From Lagopus muta (taxonomy: Eukaryota; Chordata; Aves; Galliformes; Phasianidae), in NCBI RefSeq assembly GCF_023343835.1, contig NC_064433.1, positions 135,063,957-135,127,956 on the forward strand: 64,000 nt of DNA, read 5' to 3'. Below the pieces are notes generated by a model, which was given only the letters and a program-made list of their open reading frames with translations, made no database searches and had not been told where the DNA came from. Position 1 is the stretch's first letter, and each line of letters opens with the position of its first letter. Positions 52,271 through 64,000 of the stretch are shown one piece after another. The position numbers were made by a program, and so were the translations under genes.

Positions 52271-53194
52271 GCCGTATTTGTTGGAATATTTCCCAGAAAT
52301 TGCAGCCCCTGCCCAAAGATTTCATGAGCTTAGGACCAAATTTTATTCTTCTATCTGCCTGCCTTCAGCCCTACCTTCAGGATGGAAAGGAATAATATAA
52401 ACATGAGACTATATTGTCACTAGGCAGAGTATATATAGGGACTTAATAACAAAACAAAAAAAAAAGAATAATTCTGAGTTTCTAGGACTTTATGTGCACT
52501 GTAGCTGCATTTTTAACTACCTACATGGGCTTAAAAACGGGTTATGGATGTGCCTTCTGCATTCTTTTTTTGACAGAACAGAGCCCCGTCTGTGCAAGCC
52601 AAATGTGCTCTGTCTGGAACACAGGAAGACCAGAATCTGTAAGGCTGCGGTGTAGGTGTGCCCAGTTGGATTAAGGGCTCAGGAATGGCCAGGGGGAGCC
52701 AGTGTTAGAGTGGTACATGGGAGAACTGAATTGGTTTTCTTTCCTGACCTGACCCCTCTTTCCCAAAGTATAACAGAAGAATATATGGTTAGAATATTTT
52801 TCTGAAGTTAGATCTTCTTTTCTCTGTTTCCCTCCGTCGTTGTGCTTTGATAATAGAAATCCTGAAGTAGTTGGGGAAGATACCTAACAGACCTTATTAG
52901 TTTCTAATAACTGCCTTGGAAGGCAGCTTACCCACCTCTCCTCCAGCTTTTGCCTTGGCTTCACCTAGAGCACCATAAATCCTTAACTATGTGATAGCTC
53001 CACTATTACTAGTTCTGTGAAAATATCTCCCAACAGAGCCTTGCAAATAGCAGTTAACACCCATAAGTTGAAAAACCAAATGCATGAAGAGGTAAAAATG
53101 TTTGTTGTAGTAATTTCAGAATCACTAGTTTGAATAGATAAATGTTTTGGTTGGAAACATGACTGTGCTGCCTTTTTCATGTGGCCACTGCTTC

Positions 53195-53200
53195 AATAAA
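53195..53200 (+). terminator. GCC2: second candidate GCC2 polyadenylation signal
   Basis: AATAAA in the context cttcaataaatttcatcc, about 3.6 kb after the stop codon, followed by a t-rich stretch. It could mark the end of a long 3' UTR isoform. Confidence 0.3.
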
Positions 53201-53667
53201 TTTCATCCTTATGCAACAGCGTGCCTTTCTTTTTCTCTGAATGCCTGTTCTTAGCTGAGAAAATACTACTTGGGTGCAAGGTAGAAAAAACACGGGGATG
53301 CTTACTGTAGTATTCAAGAGAAGGTCTGGTACAGTAGCTGTGGGTACTGTGGTCTCTACTTTGTAACACAGTAATAGTGATGGATATTTCTGGATTGATG
53401 AAAGGGGAAAATGAAAAAGGTGATTTTTATTCTTTTTTAAAAAATAAATAAAAATCAAGGTGTGAAAAGAAGTCAACCTAAGAACAAATGGACATAAGAG
53501 TCAAAAAAAGGAAGCCTGAAATTTAAGATCAATTTGTAAGCCAAACAATTTTCAGATGCTGCATATGTGCTTAAGGGAAGAGAAAAACTAATTTGGCTAC
53601 TTTTCAAGCAGAACTGAATAGAATACTGTCTTGCATAGACGAGAAGGCACATCTTACGGTCAAGAGA

Positions 53668-53800
53668 TTCATAGAGTCACTGAAGGCTTGGGTTGGAAGG
53701 GCCCTTTATGATCATCTAGTTCCAACGTTCCTGTTTGTGGATCAGGTTGCCCCATTGAGTCACCCCATGATGGCTCTTTCATGTGTCAAATGCATCTCTA
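53668..53800 (-). mobile_element. CR1 3'-end remnant
   Basis: Reversed CR1 tail: 'gcttgggttggaagggccct', 'gatcatctagttccaac' and 'gatcaggttgccccattgag'. Diverged. Confidence 0.6.
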
Positions 53801-56800
53801 TTTAAGATTTACTTTAGTCATGAAAAGAACCCTTTTTATTTCTTTCAGGGCCAAAACACACAAGGAGTACCCTTTCTATGCAGGATACTGAAGCTGCTGG
53901 TACCTTGGCCTTCACAATATCCCTGCTGTTTCAATGTGCTTCTCCTCTAGCTGAGCTATGCATCCAGCTTTCTTACTGCATTTGCCTTATTGCTGCCAGT
54001 GAAGTCAAAGGACACCTCTTCCATTGGTTTTGTTCAAGTTCCTTCTCTGGAAGATGGAAAGATACTGTTAAATGGAACAAAATGTAGGATGCAATAATTT
54101 TCCGAAGATAGGACGATTACTGAAGTCCTGGGCAGAACTGCTAAGTGGAAAATGAGGACAGCTTGAACCACCATTCAGTAAATGCCTTCAGTCTTGCCTC
54201 AGCACAAACCAAAGGCTGAGAAACCACAAGAATAAAGAATACATCCACCATTTCATGAGAAGTGTTCCATATTCCATATTTTAAAAGCTGGAAGCAATAC
54301 TGGCTGAAATACTGGGGAGGGGGGACGGAGAAGGGACGGAGGGCCAGTTAGCACCAAGTAAGGTAGAGATCAGTGTTACGCAGCTCTGAGATCATGAGTG
54401 GCTATGGGTTTGCACAGAGCCACTACCAAATTGGTAATGGTGCCTTGCTGATGCCAAAGTAATGGAGATGAGCCATGCAGTGGCTGGTGTCTGTGGAGCA
54501 ACTCAGTGCTTCTTCCAGCAGTGAGGCTCACAGTTCTCTGCTATGTGAAGAAGACGAAGTTCCCCGCACCTTGTGGTCATGGGCTTTCTTTCTCTTGCTT
54601 ATGAAGGAAAATGGGAAACCACCAGAAGACTTGTGCTGGACTGAAACTAGCTTACCTGATGCCTACCTCATGCACTGTACTGGCCTTTTTTGTTTGGGGA
54701 ATAGGAGTAATAATGCACTTGGCTTTCTTGTGCCCACTGCTTTTGAAGATTTATTTAGCTTTATAGCCCAATAACTGCTACCAAAGAGAAAGATAATCAT
54801 ATCTTTGCTCTGGTGCTGGGGCATGCTCTGGCTGTGTTGAGTCACACTTCATCTGTGAACATGCTGCCTGTGTACCTCTTTCATCTTAGGACATGACAGA
54901 TATAAAACTAGAGGCAATGTCCCAGCTGCAGGCATAAACTATGCTCTTCTCCCTCTTTTTTACAAATCCAGAGAATACTTCTCTGAAAACTGTTTTGTTG
55001 AAAGCAGGCTACGCTGTGATGCCTAAAAGTCTTTCCTCTGCATGTTACAGAATCAAAAGAATGTTTTTGTTTTCAATTTCTGCCTTTCATTTCTGAGTCC
55101 TCATTGCAGTTTAGATTGAGTTGACCTATGCTGTAGGAGCCTTACTGCTGTTCCACAAACCTTTCATTTCAGAAGGTGAGACTTCTGGGGGCCAAAGTCT
55201 ACAGATTAGCAAAGGAATGGATGTCTCAGTTGGACTATTTCTAATCTCATGTTCTCTTTGCTGCAGTGTAAATAGTCTCCATTCTACTGTTGGTTTTGAA
55301 TTGCTCAACTTCATTTTCTGTTTTAGATTTGTTAACAAAGCCATGGAAATGAAACTGTCTCACAACAGCAAAAGCAAACTCAGTTGTTAAACACAGCTCA
55401 GTCTTGATGTCTGTACACCAAATGCACTCAAAGGTTCTTCTAACTTTCCTAGTACGATAACAGCATTCCTAAGCTTTTTCATGGAAGAATGGCCACAGTA
55501 CAGAGTACCTCTTTTCAACAGATTTGGTTTAGTATAGGCCAAAGCTACATGTCCCCATAGATCAAAAACTAGGTCCCTTGATGCCTTTTTCTGGAAAAAA
55601 AGGCCAAACAAATCCATCCTTCCTATGAGTGAAAATGATCAAAATGTGAAATGACATGGGCTGGATTGTACAATGAAGATAGCATAAAGCAAAATGGAAA
55701 AATAGACATCAGTTAGTTACTGCTTCAATAGTCAAATCCTCTTTGGTATCTCTACAAATCATTTATTCTTTCTGCTGTCAGTTGAATGCCTGTAGGCTTC
55801 TTAAGAATCTAAGGTAATCAGTGTACAAAGCAGCGTGCTATTTTGGGTACAGCCCCAAAATCCTCCTGTAAAGGCATCTGAAAGTGTTATAAATTGATAG
55901 TTATTGGATAGCAGCTGCAGCTGAGTTTAGGATTTAAGGTGTTTTTTTTTTTACTGTCTCATCTGAAAGCTTAATTGCTTGAAAATCGAAGATTGTTCTG
56001 AGAACACTCAGGCCTTTTTGTAAGTGGATGCACATATTAGTTCTTGGATCTCTTGCAATTCATAGCTTGCAAAACATCTCAAAAATAAAATCCATGGAAA
56101 ATGTTACACAACTCCAGGAAAAGGCTTTTACCTTAAGTGCTGCTTTACTCTCCTTGTTCCCTCTTGTGGAGTCAAGCTGCTGACACTCAGCATTACTTCT
56201 GGCAAAGGAGAAGGCCTGTCATATCATTCGGACTTTTAGTAGCTAAATATTTATATAGACTAGTTAATGTTTAAGAGATCCACATGAATTACTTAAACCT
56301 GTGGCCAAAGCCACTGCACTCCTGCAGGGGCACAAAGGGGTGATCATGCAGCACCTCAGGCAGAGGCCTGTGGACTCCTGCAAACGGGATGAAAGCAAGT
56401 GGAAGCAACTGAGACTTCAGCAGCTCCTGTTGTTGGGTCCACATCAACCTTCTCCACCAGCCTTGCTCTTGGAAACTGCTCAAACCAATCATTTGCACAC
56501 AGCTGGGGAACAGTGCATATATCAAACTTTTCTTGCAGGAAAATTTTGAGAAAAAAGAGGAAACCTACTGAGAGATATTGAGAGATTCTGTGGAGAACAG
56601 AAACTGCACGGACAAACAGTTTAAAAAACAAAAAATGACATTCTTCAATTAGATTGGGTTGTAACTTGTTTCCTCTCCAGTTATTCCGAGCTATTTGGCT
56701 GATTTCAGTCCTTCTTGACTCTTGAGCTTCATCCTTTCTTTAAAGCACCTCCAAATAATGCCATTAGTAAAAACATTCAAGCCACCATACAAAGCAACAG

Positions 56801-57654
56801 ATGTTCTAAATGCACCAATAGAAAGATGTGTGACTCGTGACTCCCACTGCAGGACTTTTACCATGGAGCAGATGTTGGACTGCTGATAGGTGTCTGTATT
56901 TCTAACTGGTTGCATCAAATAGATGTTATCAGCAGTTATCAGATGTTATCAGTCCTCGTTCCTGCACAACCTCTTTCCATCTTCCATATTTGGCTCCATA
57001 TTTGGAAGATGGAGCCAAATATGCCAGGCACAGCTAAAATGCAAGAAGCAGTAATTTGCCTTTGCTTTCACAAGGAGGTCAGGGTGATCACTAAAACAAA
57101 GCTGTCAGTATTCTGAGCAAATTATATACTAAGTACAAAGGTAGCAAAGATTGTTATGGAGCTCAAAGAGTGGCCAAAATTTCTTTCTTTCTGTAATTAA
57201 TGCTGAGCTAGAGTTTGAAACCTAAATAATTTGTAACTTGTGAATTCATTAAAAGTTTTGCTATGAACATTTCCTTGGAAACTGTGTGTTGAAAAATTAT
57301 TCAAAAGACACTTAAGGATGCCCCTACTCTGAATACCTCAAAGCTTTGAAAGTGTGATATAAAGACTTGACACTGTTGATGGCTGAAATCCATTGATCAG
57401 TATAAGCAAACGTGGGTCTGCTCTGGCCCTCAGGGTCCATAACAATGTGAAGAAGGATACAGCAGTTTCACAGTTCTGAGAGAAAGCAAAAGTTCAGACA
57501 AATATTCACTGTCTGAAGTAGGAACACTGAAATGTAAGCCTGGAAAGAACTCTGGGCAGCCCTCAAATAGAACCTTCTTATCATCTTCCGTCTCTCTAGG
57601 CAGATGCACTTACGAGGAGTATCTACAAAAAAAGCCTTATAGCTGAAGCTATGA
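53801..57654. other. intergenic between GCC2 and LIMS1, first part
   Basis: No gene recognised. It holds an interleaved inverted repeat at 56977–57023 and otherwise unique AT-rich DNA. Confidence 0.5.
56977..57023. repeat. two interleaved inverted repeats
   Basis: Arms catatttggctccat (56985–56999) and atggagccaaatatg (57009–57023) are perfect 15-bp complements around a 9-base loop. A second pair, ccatcttcca (56977–56986) and tggaagatgg (57003–57012), overlaps the first. The two hairpins are mutually exclusive. Confidence 0.85.
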
Positions 57655-57835
57655 AGATCACAGAACCATGGAATGAGTTGGAAAGGAATACAGGAATCAC
57701 AGAGTCCAACTCCTGGCCCCACACAGCGCCACACGAAAGTCAAACTGTATGTCTGATAGCATTGTCCAAATGCGCCTTGAACTCTGGCAGCTGGGGGCCA
57801 TGCCCACTGCCCTGGGGAGCCTGTGAAGATGGTGA
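57655..57835 (-). mobile_element. CR1 3'-end fragment
   Basis: Reversed CR1 tail: 'cacagaaccatggaatgagt', 'agagtccaactcctggcccc', 'gcgccttgaactctggcag' and 'ccctggggagcctgt'. Confidence 0.75.
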
Positions 57836-59384
57836 AGAAGACACAGTGATTAGATAGTTTTTAAGTGCCTGGGCTCATATTTACTCAAGTTTCTTCATTT
57901 CATGACAAAACTGTAAAATATTTTTAGAAATGAGAAGGAACTTGACATAAAAATACCATCCCAGGCAGGCAGGCAGACCCTTCAGCCTTTCTCTTCTCCA
58001 TCCCTCCACAACCTTTCCTTTCTTACTCCTTCCCTAAACTCACAGTATTGGCCTTGTATTGTCGGTGGTACCAACACTGATAAATTGTACAATTCTAAAT
58101 GGTTCAAAGTCCTACATTGTCATTTGTCCCCCTGCCAGTCCTACCACCACACAATAGTATTTCAGCAATGATGGAAGGTTTAAAGCACTCTGGAAACAGG
58201 ACACCATAAACACGTGTTCAAATAAACTGATTTAGCATGGAGAGATTTTTTATAAAAAGATAATCACATGATTATGGTGCTTGGTCTGGAGATACGGAGT
58301 CCTACATCCCTGCTCTGCCACGTTTCCTCAGCAAGCTTCATTTCAGCATTGCTGTCTCCATTTCCTCGCTTACCTCCTGGGGATGCTGGCGCTCCCGACA
58401 CCAGGCACACCAGCATCTACCTTAATGATGGCTCTGTGAGCAGCAATAAACAGGCAGCTCATCTTGCTTTTTAAAAACTGCGTAGGAGGAAAGCAGTCAT
58501 AGCCTTTCATTACACAGGACTGGAGGGAACGATATTTTTTCTTTTGAGTGTGTTTGTGAATCCTACTGAATTATTTACTTGAGTACTCTGGGCTGAATTT
58601 TACAAGTTAATTAGGATACCAGAATGCTCTTAATGCCATGTAATGAAGGTCATTACGAATTGTTATTTCTGATGAACAGGAAGTCAAAACCAAAATTTGA
58701 GTCAGCCTCCAAAGCCAAGGCACAAACTTGCTGTAAAGTGCCTCTGAAACACCTGGACTTTCTTGTTGCAGCGCTTCCAAGGGCTGCTAGTACTTAGCAT
58801 TTGGCACAGTGCTTGGTGAAGGCTCTTCCGCTCTTTATGGGTGTCACTGTGAGATCAGACTGTCAGCAGGCCACGCTCGGAGCTGCTGTCTCTTGAAGGC
58901 ACTGGAGAGCTGCATAGGGTGTGATTCCTATGCTATTACACCTTCTAATGCTCTTGCTGAAGGAAGGATTCTACCAGCTGTGCTCGCCGATGTGCCCAGG
59001 CTGTTAATTATTTCCAAGGCTTACCACTGTGCAGTTTGCTGCTCCATGCTCAGGTACGCTGGGGCACAGGTCCCTGTTCAAGCTGCTCTCAGCTGTGCTC
59101 TACAGCAGAAACTAGGCAACATGACAGCTCCCAGCCCCTCACAGGCACACTGGGGTTAATTACAGCCATTCGTGAAGCTGCCTGCAGGTAACATGGCAGA
59201 CTGCCCAAACTCGATTAAGAAGAAAAACAAAGGGGTAGTGTTACCTTAGCAGGCACAGAATGAGAACTTGCCTAGTTAGATGATGTAAGCCAATCCCGCC
59301 GCCAGATGGGAGGTGAATAAGTTTAGCCAGTGGGGGCTTTTCGGTGGTAGGACCCTCTGTGTCCCTCAGGCCCACTTCCTCTCC
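57836..59384. other. intergenic upstream of LIMS1
   Basis: No gene recognised. A 116-codon open frame at 58809–59159 shows no family features and is rejected. Confidence 0.5.
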
Positions 59385-59605
59385 AGCAGGGCACACAGAG
59401 CAGGATGCCCAGAGCCATGGCCAGGCGGCTGCTGGAGATTCCCAACGAGGAGACCCTACAGCCTCTGGGCAGCCTGTGCCCAGTGCCTCACTGGCTTCCC
59501 ATTGCAAAATGTCCTCCAAACAGCTAATCTAAATCTCCCCTCTTTTAGATTAAAACCATCGTCCCTCGTCCAGTCGTTATCTGCGCAAGAAGTCGCTCTG
59601 CATCA
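59385..59605 (-). mobile_element. CR1 fragment upstream of the LIMS1 CpG island
   Basis: Reversed CR1: 'gcacacagagcaggatgccc', 'ctctgggcagcctgtgccca', 'gtcctccaaacagctaatct' and 'gattaaaaccatcgtccctc'. Diverged, with missing ends. Confidence 0.65.
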
Positions 59606-59779
59606 CTTATCCTCCATGTGCACGCAGTTGCCCATACCTGCCTGCGCCGACGCCCGCTGCCCTCACACGCCCCGAGCACGCTGTCCTCTGGGGGCTGCAG
59701 AGTTCGCACCCTACCGTGAAACCACACGTAAGACATAGCAAAAATAGCTGGCGTGGTTTGGACAGCAATCTTCTGTCCT

Positions 59780-60650
59780 GAAAAGCGGCGCCAATGGCGC
59801 CGCAACGCCAGCCGCACTCACTGAGCGGCGACGGGTGGAGGACTTCCCTCAGTGCGGCGCTTCCCACCGGGCAGCGGGATGAGGCGAGGCGGGGCGAGGC
59901 GGGCCGGGCCGGGCGGCGGTGCGGGAGGAGTGCGCCCTCAGGCGGCAGCGCGGGGCGGGCAGGGGGCGGGCGCGCAGCGCCATTAGCGGCGCCCGGCGCG
60001 GCTCCTCCCGTTGCGGCGGAGCTCGGCGCGATGTTGGGGGTGGCGGCGGCGGGGCTGCCCGGCAGGTAGGGCAGCGGCGTTCGCGCGTTGGGTGGGAGCC
60101 TGGCTTTGCTGCCCGGCGGTCGGAACAGGGGGTGGTGGGACCGGCGGGCGTTCCTTCGCTCCTATGCTATCCCCGTGCTCTGCTGAGCCCCGGTTGGAGC
60201 GTGGGTTTGGAGCCCTTCTTCCTTACAGCCTTCTCTCCCGAGGGAGGTTACCGCGTTAAACGCTGCTGGTAAATAGCCCCGGGTGAGCTCCGCGGAGTTT
60301 CTCGCGTGTGCCACGGTTGCCTTAAGGGAAAGAGAGGTTAATAGGGACGGCTTATAGAAAGCAAAGTCTGCTGTAATTACTCGGAGCCTCACCCGCTGTA
60401 AATGCTTCTCGAGGTGAGCCGTCCCAAATTAAGGCGCTGACACGTGGACGCACGGGGCAGGGCGCGGGCAGCGCCTCGTGCTGAGCCGGCCTCGGCTCCG
60501 GCTGCGGTGCGCACACGGCACGGCTGGGCGGCGCTCCCGGGGAGCTGCTCTGCACGGCCCGGGGCAAGGAGGCAGAAGGGAGAAGGGCTGACTTGATGCC
60601 TCTCTCCAGACCCGCGCGGAGGAGCAGCAGACATCTGGCCGGCAAGACTA
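59780..60650 (+). promoter_or_regulatory. LIMS1: LIMS1 CpG-island promoter
   Basis: Strongly CpG-rich block around the LIMS1 start codon, TATA-less. Two GC boxes lie upstream (ggggcgggc at 59952 and gggggcgggc at about 59963). Transcription probably starts within about 100 bp upstream of 60031. Boundaries are by eye. Confidence 0.75.
60031..60065 (+). CDS. LIMS1: LIMS1 (PINCH1) first coding exon, partial gene
   Basis: ATG opens MLGVAAAGLPG, followed by two bases of the next codon and donor AG|gtaggg. Mammalian LIMS1 has an isoform starting MLGVAAG, which continues into the MANALASATCERC segment and five LIM domains; the conserved gene order after GCC2 agrees. LIMS1 is the PINCH adaptor that binds integrin-linked kinase and parvin at focal adhesions. 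Only this alternative N-terminus lies in the window; none of the LIM exons appear before 64000. The exon is short, so the call leans on the CpG island, the start peptide and synteny. Confidence 0.75.
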
Positions 60651-62467
60651 TGCGCACGGTTCCTTACTATTCTTTCTAACTTTGGTATTGTTTCTTTTGA
60701 CGGATGCTTGTTGTTCTCCGTGTACTGCCTCTGCGTTTGCTTTTGCATTGCAAAGGACCTGCTGCTGCAACCTGAGTGCCTTTAGAGCAGGGGTGCTACC
60801 GCAGGGGCTCGGCTGCGAGGGGTGTGCAGCTTTATAGCTGTCCCCGCGTTGTAGATTGAATCAAAAGCAGCCAGCGTTCGGCATCTGAACGTGAGTTGTT
60901 GTTGTACGGTGCGTGGGCTGAGAGTGCCTGAGTTGTTGGGGGTATTTTTTTGTGGGGGGAGCACAGGCTGCATTCTATGGGCAGCGTTTCTAGCTGTTTG
61001 AGCTGAATTCATCTTGGTGTGCTATTGCTGGAATACATTCCTTATGGAATTCAGAAGAAAACATTAGCTTGCAGTTTAGTGTCTTTTATTCTCTTAAGCA
61101 TTTGTAGTTTCCTCATGGAAACTAAGTTTTTCTTTGTAGTAATAAATGTTCAGTATTTTACTGCCTGCTTGCCTACAAAGCAAGCTCCTCTTTATTCACA
61201 GAATAATTGTATTGACAAACTGGCGTAGACTCTTTGGATATCCGGCTCTCATTCATGCGAAGCTCACACCTGTGAGTGCTCTGTAGTGCTGCTGGCTTTG
61301 GCAGGCATTGGTGAGGGAGATGAGAAGCTGTAGGTGATACTGGAGTTGAACCTCAGCTGTAACCCAGCGGTTTTGTTCTTAGAACGGGCTCCAGACAGGA
61401 GAACCGATAATGGCCCATAACGCGTGGAGCATCACTTGCATAGTTAACAAATTCTTTTTCGAGAGACAATAAAATATTTACTACCAAAGCACTTAAGGCA
61501 AGCTTTTCAGCTCTTGCAATTGTGGTTTTGCACTAAGTGTGTTAGGCTCGGCATCCGCATTCATCTGTGTTCTGTTTGCCCCAAATCCTTGCTGAAAGGC
61601 TTCTCCATCTATACTTTGGCGCAGCCTTTTACTTCTTCCAGTTGTGGGGACGTAGTTGCAGTGATCTGTGCTAAAAGCAGCTTGCCAGTTGGTGGGAAAG
61701 GTACTTGCATGGAGTTTTTCTGTGACAGCAGGTGCTGATGACAAGGAAAATGAGAACGACAGTTGTGTTTTGACAGCTGAAGTCACGCATTGTCTGAGCC
61801 CTTCATAGCATGTATGTAGGCAGTGTCTGTCTGTGTCATTGTATTGATGTGCTGCAGAGCTCATTGCCGATATGGCTGGTGCACAAGCTCTGGTGTTGAG
61901 GCGGAAACACGCTTTGAAAGAATGAAAGAAAGCTGGGAATGTCCTAATTCAGCTTGACAATTGGAGAAAGCAGAGCAGGAGACTGTGCCCCTGAGGGAAA
62001 TACTTTTCTGCAAATTAGGACACTCCTTTGCAATTACTTCAGCGCTTCCCCTTCCTGAGGTGTCAAAATCTTTCTGGAAATGCCTACTTAGTTCTTTTAA
62101 ATAGATAGAAAGAAAAAAGGAAGTCAAGGCACTGCCATTTGCTTGGCTGGTTTTGTGTGCCTCAACAACCCTTCATGCGGGACAGCTAAATGAATTTCTG
62201 TCTGGGTGTGAAGACCATCAGCAAATCCCAAAACTGGTGGTCTGTCCAGGGGCGAGCTCTCTGTGAGCCATGTGGACCTCTTGTCCACATCTGAAACTGC
62301 CTTCCTGCTGCACTGGGAAGTATGGTCTGGAGCACCTCTCTTACGGTGCATGTGTTGTTACCCAGGATGAGGCCTTATGCTCTGCATTTTTCATGTTAAT
62401 TGCTGTTCCTTACATTGTAGGTGATTTCTAGCTCTTAGCATTTTTTTCTATCACTTCCTAGCTCGTT

Positions 62468-62497
62468 TTAAAAAACAAAAAAAAAAAAAAAAAAAAA
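62468..62497. repeat. poly-A tract
   Basis: About 30 bases of nearly pure A, with one c early in the run. It has no attached SINE or processed gene that I recognise. Confidence 0.85.
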
Positions 62498-62984
62498 CAT
62501 ACTATCCAGTTCTGAAATATCTAATAAGGAAGTGAATCCTACATCAACCCCACTACATTTAGAATTGTTTCAACCCTTGCTTGTATTAAATAGTTTGAGG
62601 AAGTGAGCAGCACGCACTTGTAGGTGGACTTCTGATTGACCGAAACCTAAACTGGTGGGAATAGTTTAGTTAAAGCCTTGGGATTTATTACTCATGTCAT
62701 GGGTGGGGAGTTGTTGTGGCTAATTGGGGAAACTAAGACCGTGTAATGACTTTATGAAGGTTTCTTGGGTGGTCTGAGCAGTCAGGGGAAGCAGTTGTGC
62801 TTAGAATTGAAAGGGTTTTCTGTACTAATGCATTGTTTTACTGTGGTTAGGGGCACTGGGAAAGGCTGCGGCAAAGCAGCGGAGTAACACCAGGAAATAA
62901 TTGGGAGGCAACAGAGTGCCTGGGTGGCTCCAGTCCAGGTCCCATGCAGGCACATAGCAGCTGTGGGGCTAGTATGGGGGAAGA

Positions 62985-63064
62985 AGTCTGCATCCTGCAC
63001 ATAGCAGGGGGGTTGAAACTAGATGATTGTTGTGGCCTTTTTCTACCCAGGCCGTTCTGTGATC
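62985..63064 (+). mobile_element. CR1 3'-terminal fragment
   Basis: Plus-orientation CR1 end: 'cctgcacatagcaggggggt', 'tgaaactagatgattgttgt' and 'acccaggccgttctgtgat'. Confidence 0.75.
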
Positions 63065-63561
63065 CAGAGATGGCCTCAGATGTGCTCTGAGGAGCGGGCA
63101 GGGCTGTAGGCCCTCCCCATCCTTGTCATACTTGTCCACTGGCTTGGGAAGGCATGGCAAGGACTGCATGCAGCCCAGCAGGCTCAGGACTGAATCAGCA
63201 GAGCAGGATCTGCTGCGGGAAGCAATCTAGCATGAGAAATGCTTCCAAACGGGAGTGTGTTTCTGCTCACAGATGGAAACCACCCGCTTCTGAACTTCTG
63301 TGTCGGTAGCAGAGGAGCGTTTTGTGGCTTGGGAGACAGACACATGTGCTAGATTAAGTCCCTTGTTTTTGCCAGGTTCTGCTGGTAAGTGGGGTGAGGC
63401 TCTGTCTGTGGTTAACTGCTTCCCAGCCCCAGGCCTGCCAGGCTCTGAGGAGCTGGACATGTCGTCCTGAGGTAGGCCAGGGCCGTGCTCCCATGGAGGC
63501 AGTTACATGGGAGCTGGTGCAGCTGGAATCTGATGGCTAAACAGAGGAGTAGGTAGGACAT

Positions 63562-64000
63562 ATTCATAGAAACATAGAATGGCTTGGATGGGACCTTAAA
63601 GATCATATAATTCCATCCCCCTGCCATGGGCAGGGCTGCCCCCCCCCAGCTCAGGTTGCCCAGGGTCCCATCCTACCTGGCCTTGAGCGCCTACAGGGAT
63701 GGGGCACCACAGCTTCTCTGGGCAGCTGTGCCAGCGCCTCACTGCCCTCTGAATAAAGAATTTCTGCCTAACATCTTATCAAAATCTCCCATCTTTTAGT
63801 TTGAAACCATTCCCTCTTGTCCTATCACTGTCTGCCAATGTAGTAAGTTAATCTCTATACGCTCCCTTTAGAAACTGAAAGGCTGATGTGAGATTTCCCT
63901 GGAACCTTCTCTTCTCCAAGCTAAGCAAGCCCAACTCCTCCAACTTTTCTTCATATGAGAGATGCTCCAGCTCTCTGATCACCCTCCAGCCCTCCTCTGG
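63562..64000 (-). mobile_element. CR1 LINE fragment, runs off the window
   Basis: Reversed CR1 from 'atagaaacatagaatggctt' through 'ctgccatgggcagggctgcc' and 'agcttctctgggcagctgtg' to 'gctctctgatcaccctccag'. It is the same subfamily as the copy at 31925 and continues past 64000. Confidence 0.9.

Larger units (their letters stand above)
60066..64000 (+). other. LIMS1: LIMS1 intron 1 (continues beyond the window)
   Basis: GC-rich for the first 600 bp, then ordinary sequence. It includes a poly-A run and two CR1 pieces (listed separately). No LIM-domain exon is visible. The minus-strand open frame at 61493–61864 has no family features. Confidence 0.65.

Noticed and set aside
58809-59159. 116-codon plus-strand open frame before LIMS1
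   Set aside because: No family motifs, no splice structure, low-complexity Ala/Cys/Leu composition.
53801-59780. An upstream LIMS1 first exon of the longer isoform
   Set aside because: I saw no frame resembling the longer mammalian LIMS1 N-terminus in this interval.
59794-60272. Several overlapping open frames around the LIMS1 start
   Set aside because: Stop-poor G+C-rich sequence produces long frames by chance; only the MLGVAAAG frame matches a known protein and a splice donor.
61493-61864. 123-codon minus-strand open frame in LIMS1 intron 1
   Set aside because: No recognisable domain or splice sites; likely a chance frame.

Overview
This window is ordinary vertebrate nuclear DNA from a bird, most likely a galliform. 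It is full of truncated CR1 LINEs in both orientations, holds an avian endogenous-retrovirus-type LTR, and carries intron-rich genes in the order sulfotransferase 1C – GCC2 – LIMS1. Mammals have the same order (SULT1C cluster–GCC2–LIMS1), so this is a conserved syntenic block. All three genes lie on the + strand.

Layout. 1–8.7 kb: intergenic, holding an old minus-strand CR1 piece (1.7–2.0 kb), a solo LTR (5.07–5.60 kb, minus) and a long plus-strand CR1 interrupted by a second CR1 (5.6–7.7 kb). 8.7–14.9 kb: a complete cytosolic sulfotransferase of the SULT1C type, with seven coding exons (9868–14483, 307 aa) and a putative non-coding leader. 14.9–20.9 kb: intergenic, with a decayed minus-strand coding-like segment (15.04–15.46 kb) and an AT-rich hairpin. 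20.9–21.6 kb: two CR1 fragments running right up to the GCC2 CpG island. 21.78–49.59 kb: complete GCC2 (golgin GCC185), 23 coding exons joining to 1693 codons plus stop, followed by a long 3' UTR. 53–59.8 kb: intergenic. 59.8–60.65 kb: CpG island with a LIMS1 (PINCH1) first coding exon at 60031–60065. The rest of the window is its first intron, and the LIM-domain exons lie beyond 64 kb.

Every coding exon of SULT1C and GCC2 was placed by reading frame, family sequence and splice sites. Phases agree at every junction, and the summed lengths are exact multiples of three (924 and 5082 nt including stops). One GCC2 intron starts with GC instead of GT.

The three genes are not an operon or pathway. 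SULT1C is a cytosolic conjugating enzyme, GCC2 a trans-Golgi tether and LIMS1 an integrin-adhesion adaptor. I found no convincing undescribed system. The best leads are a perfect everted ER-6 nuclear-receptor site inside SULT1C, unusual residues in the sulfotransferase cofactor loop and dimer motif, an unidentified decayed minus-strand coding segment, two cases of CR1 nested in CR1, the GC–AG intron, and CR1 DNA abutting the GCC2 promoter.
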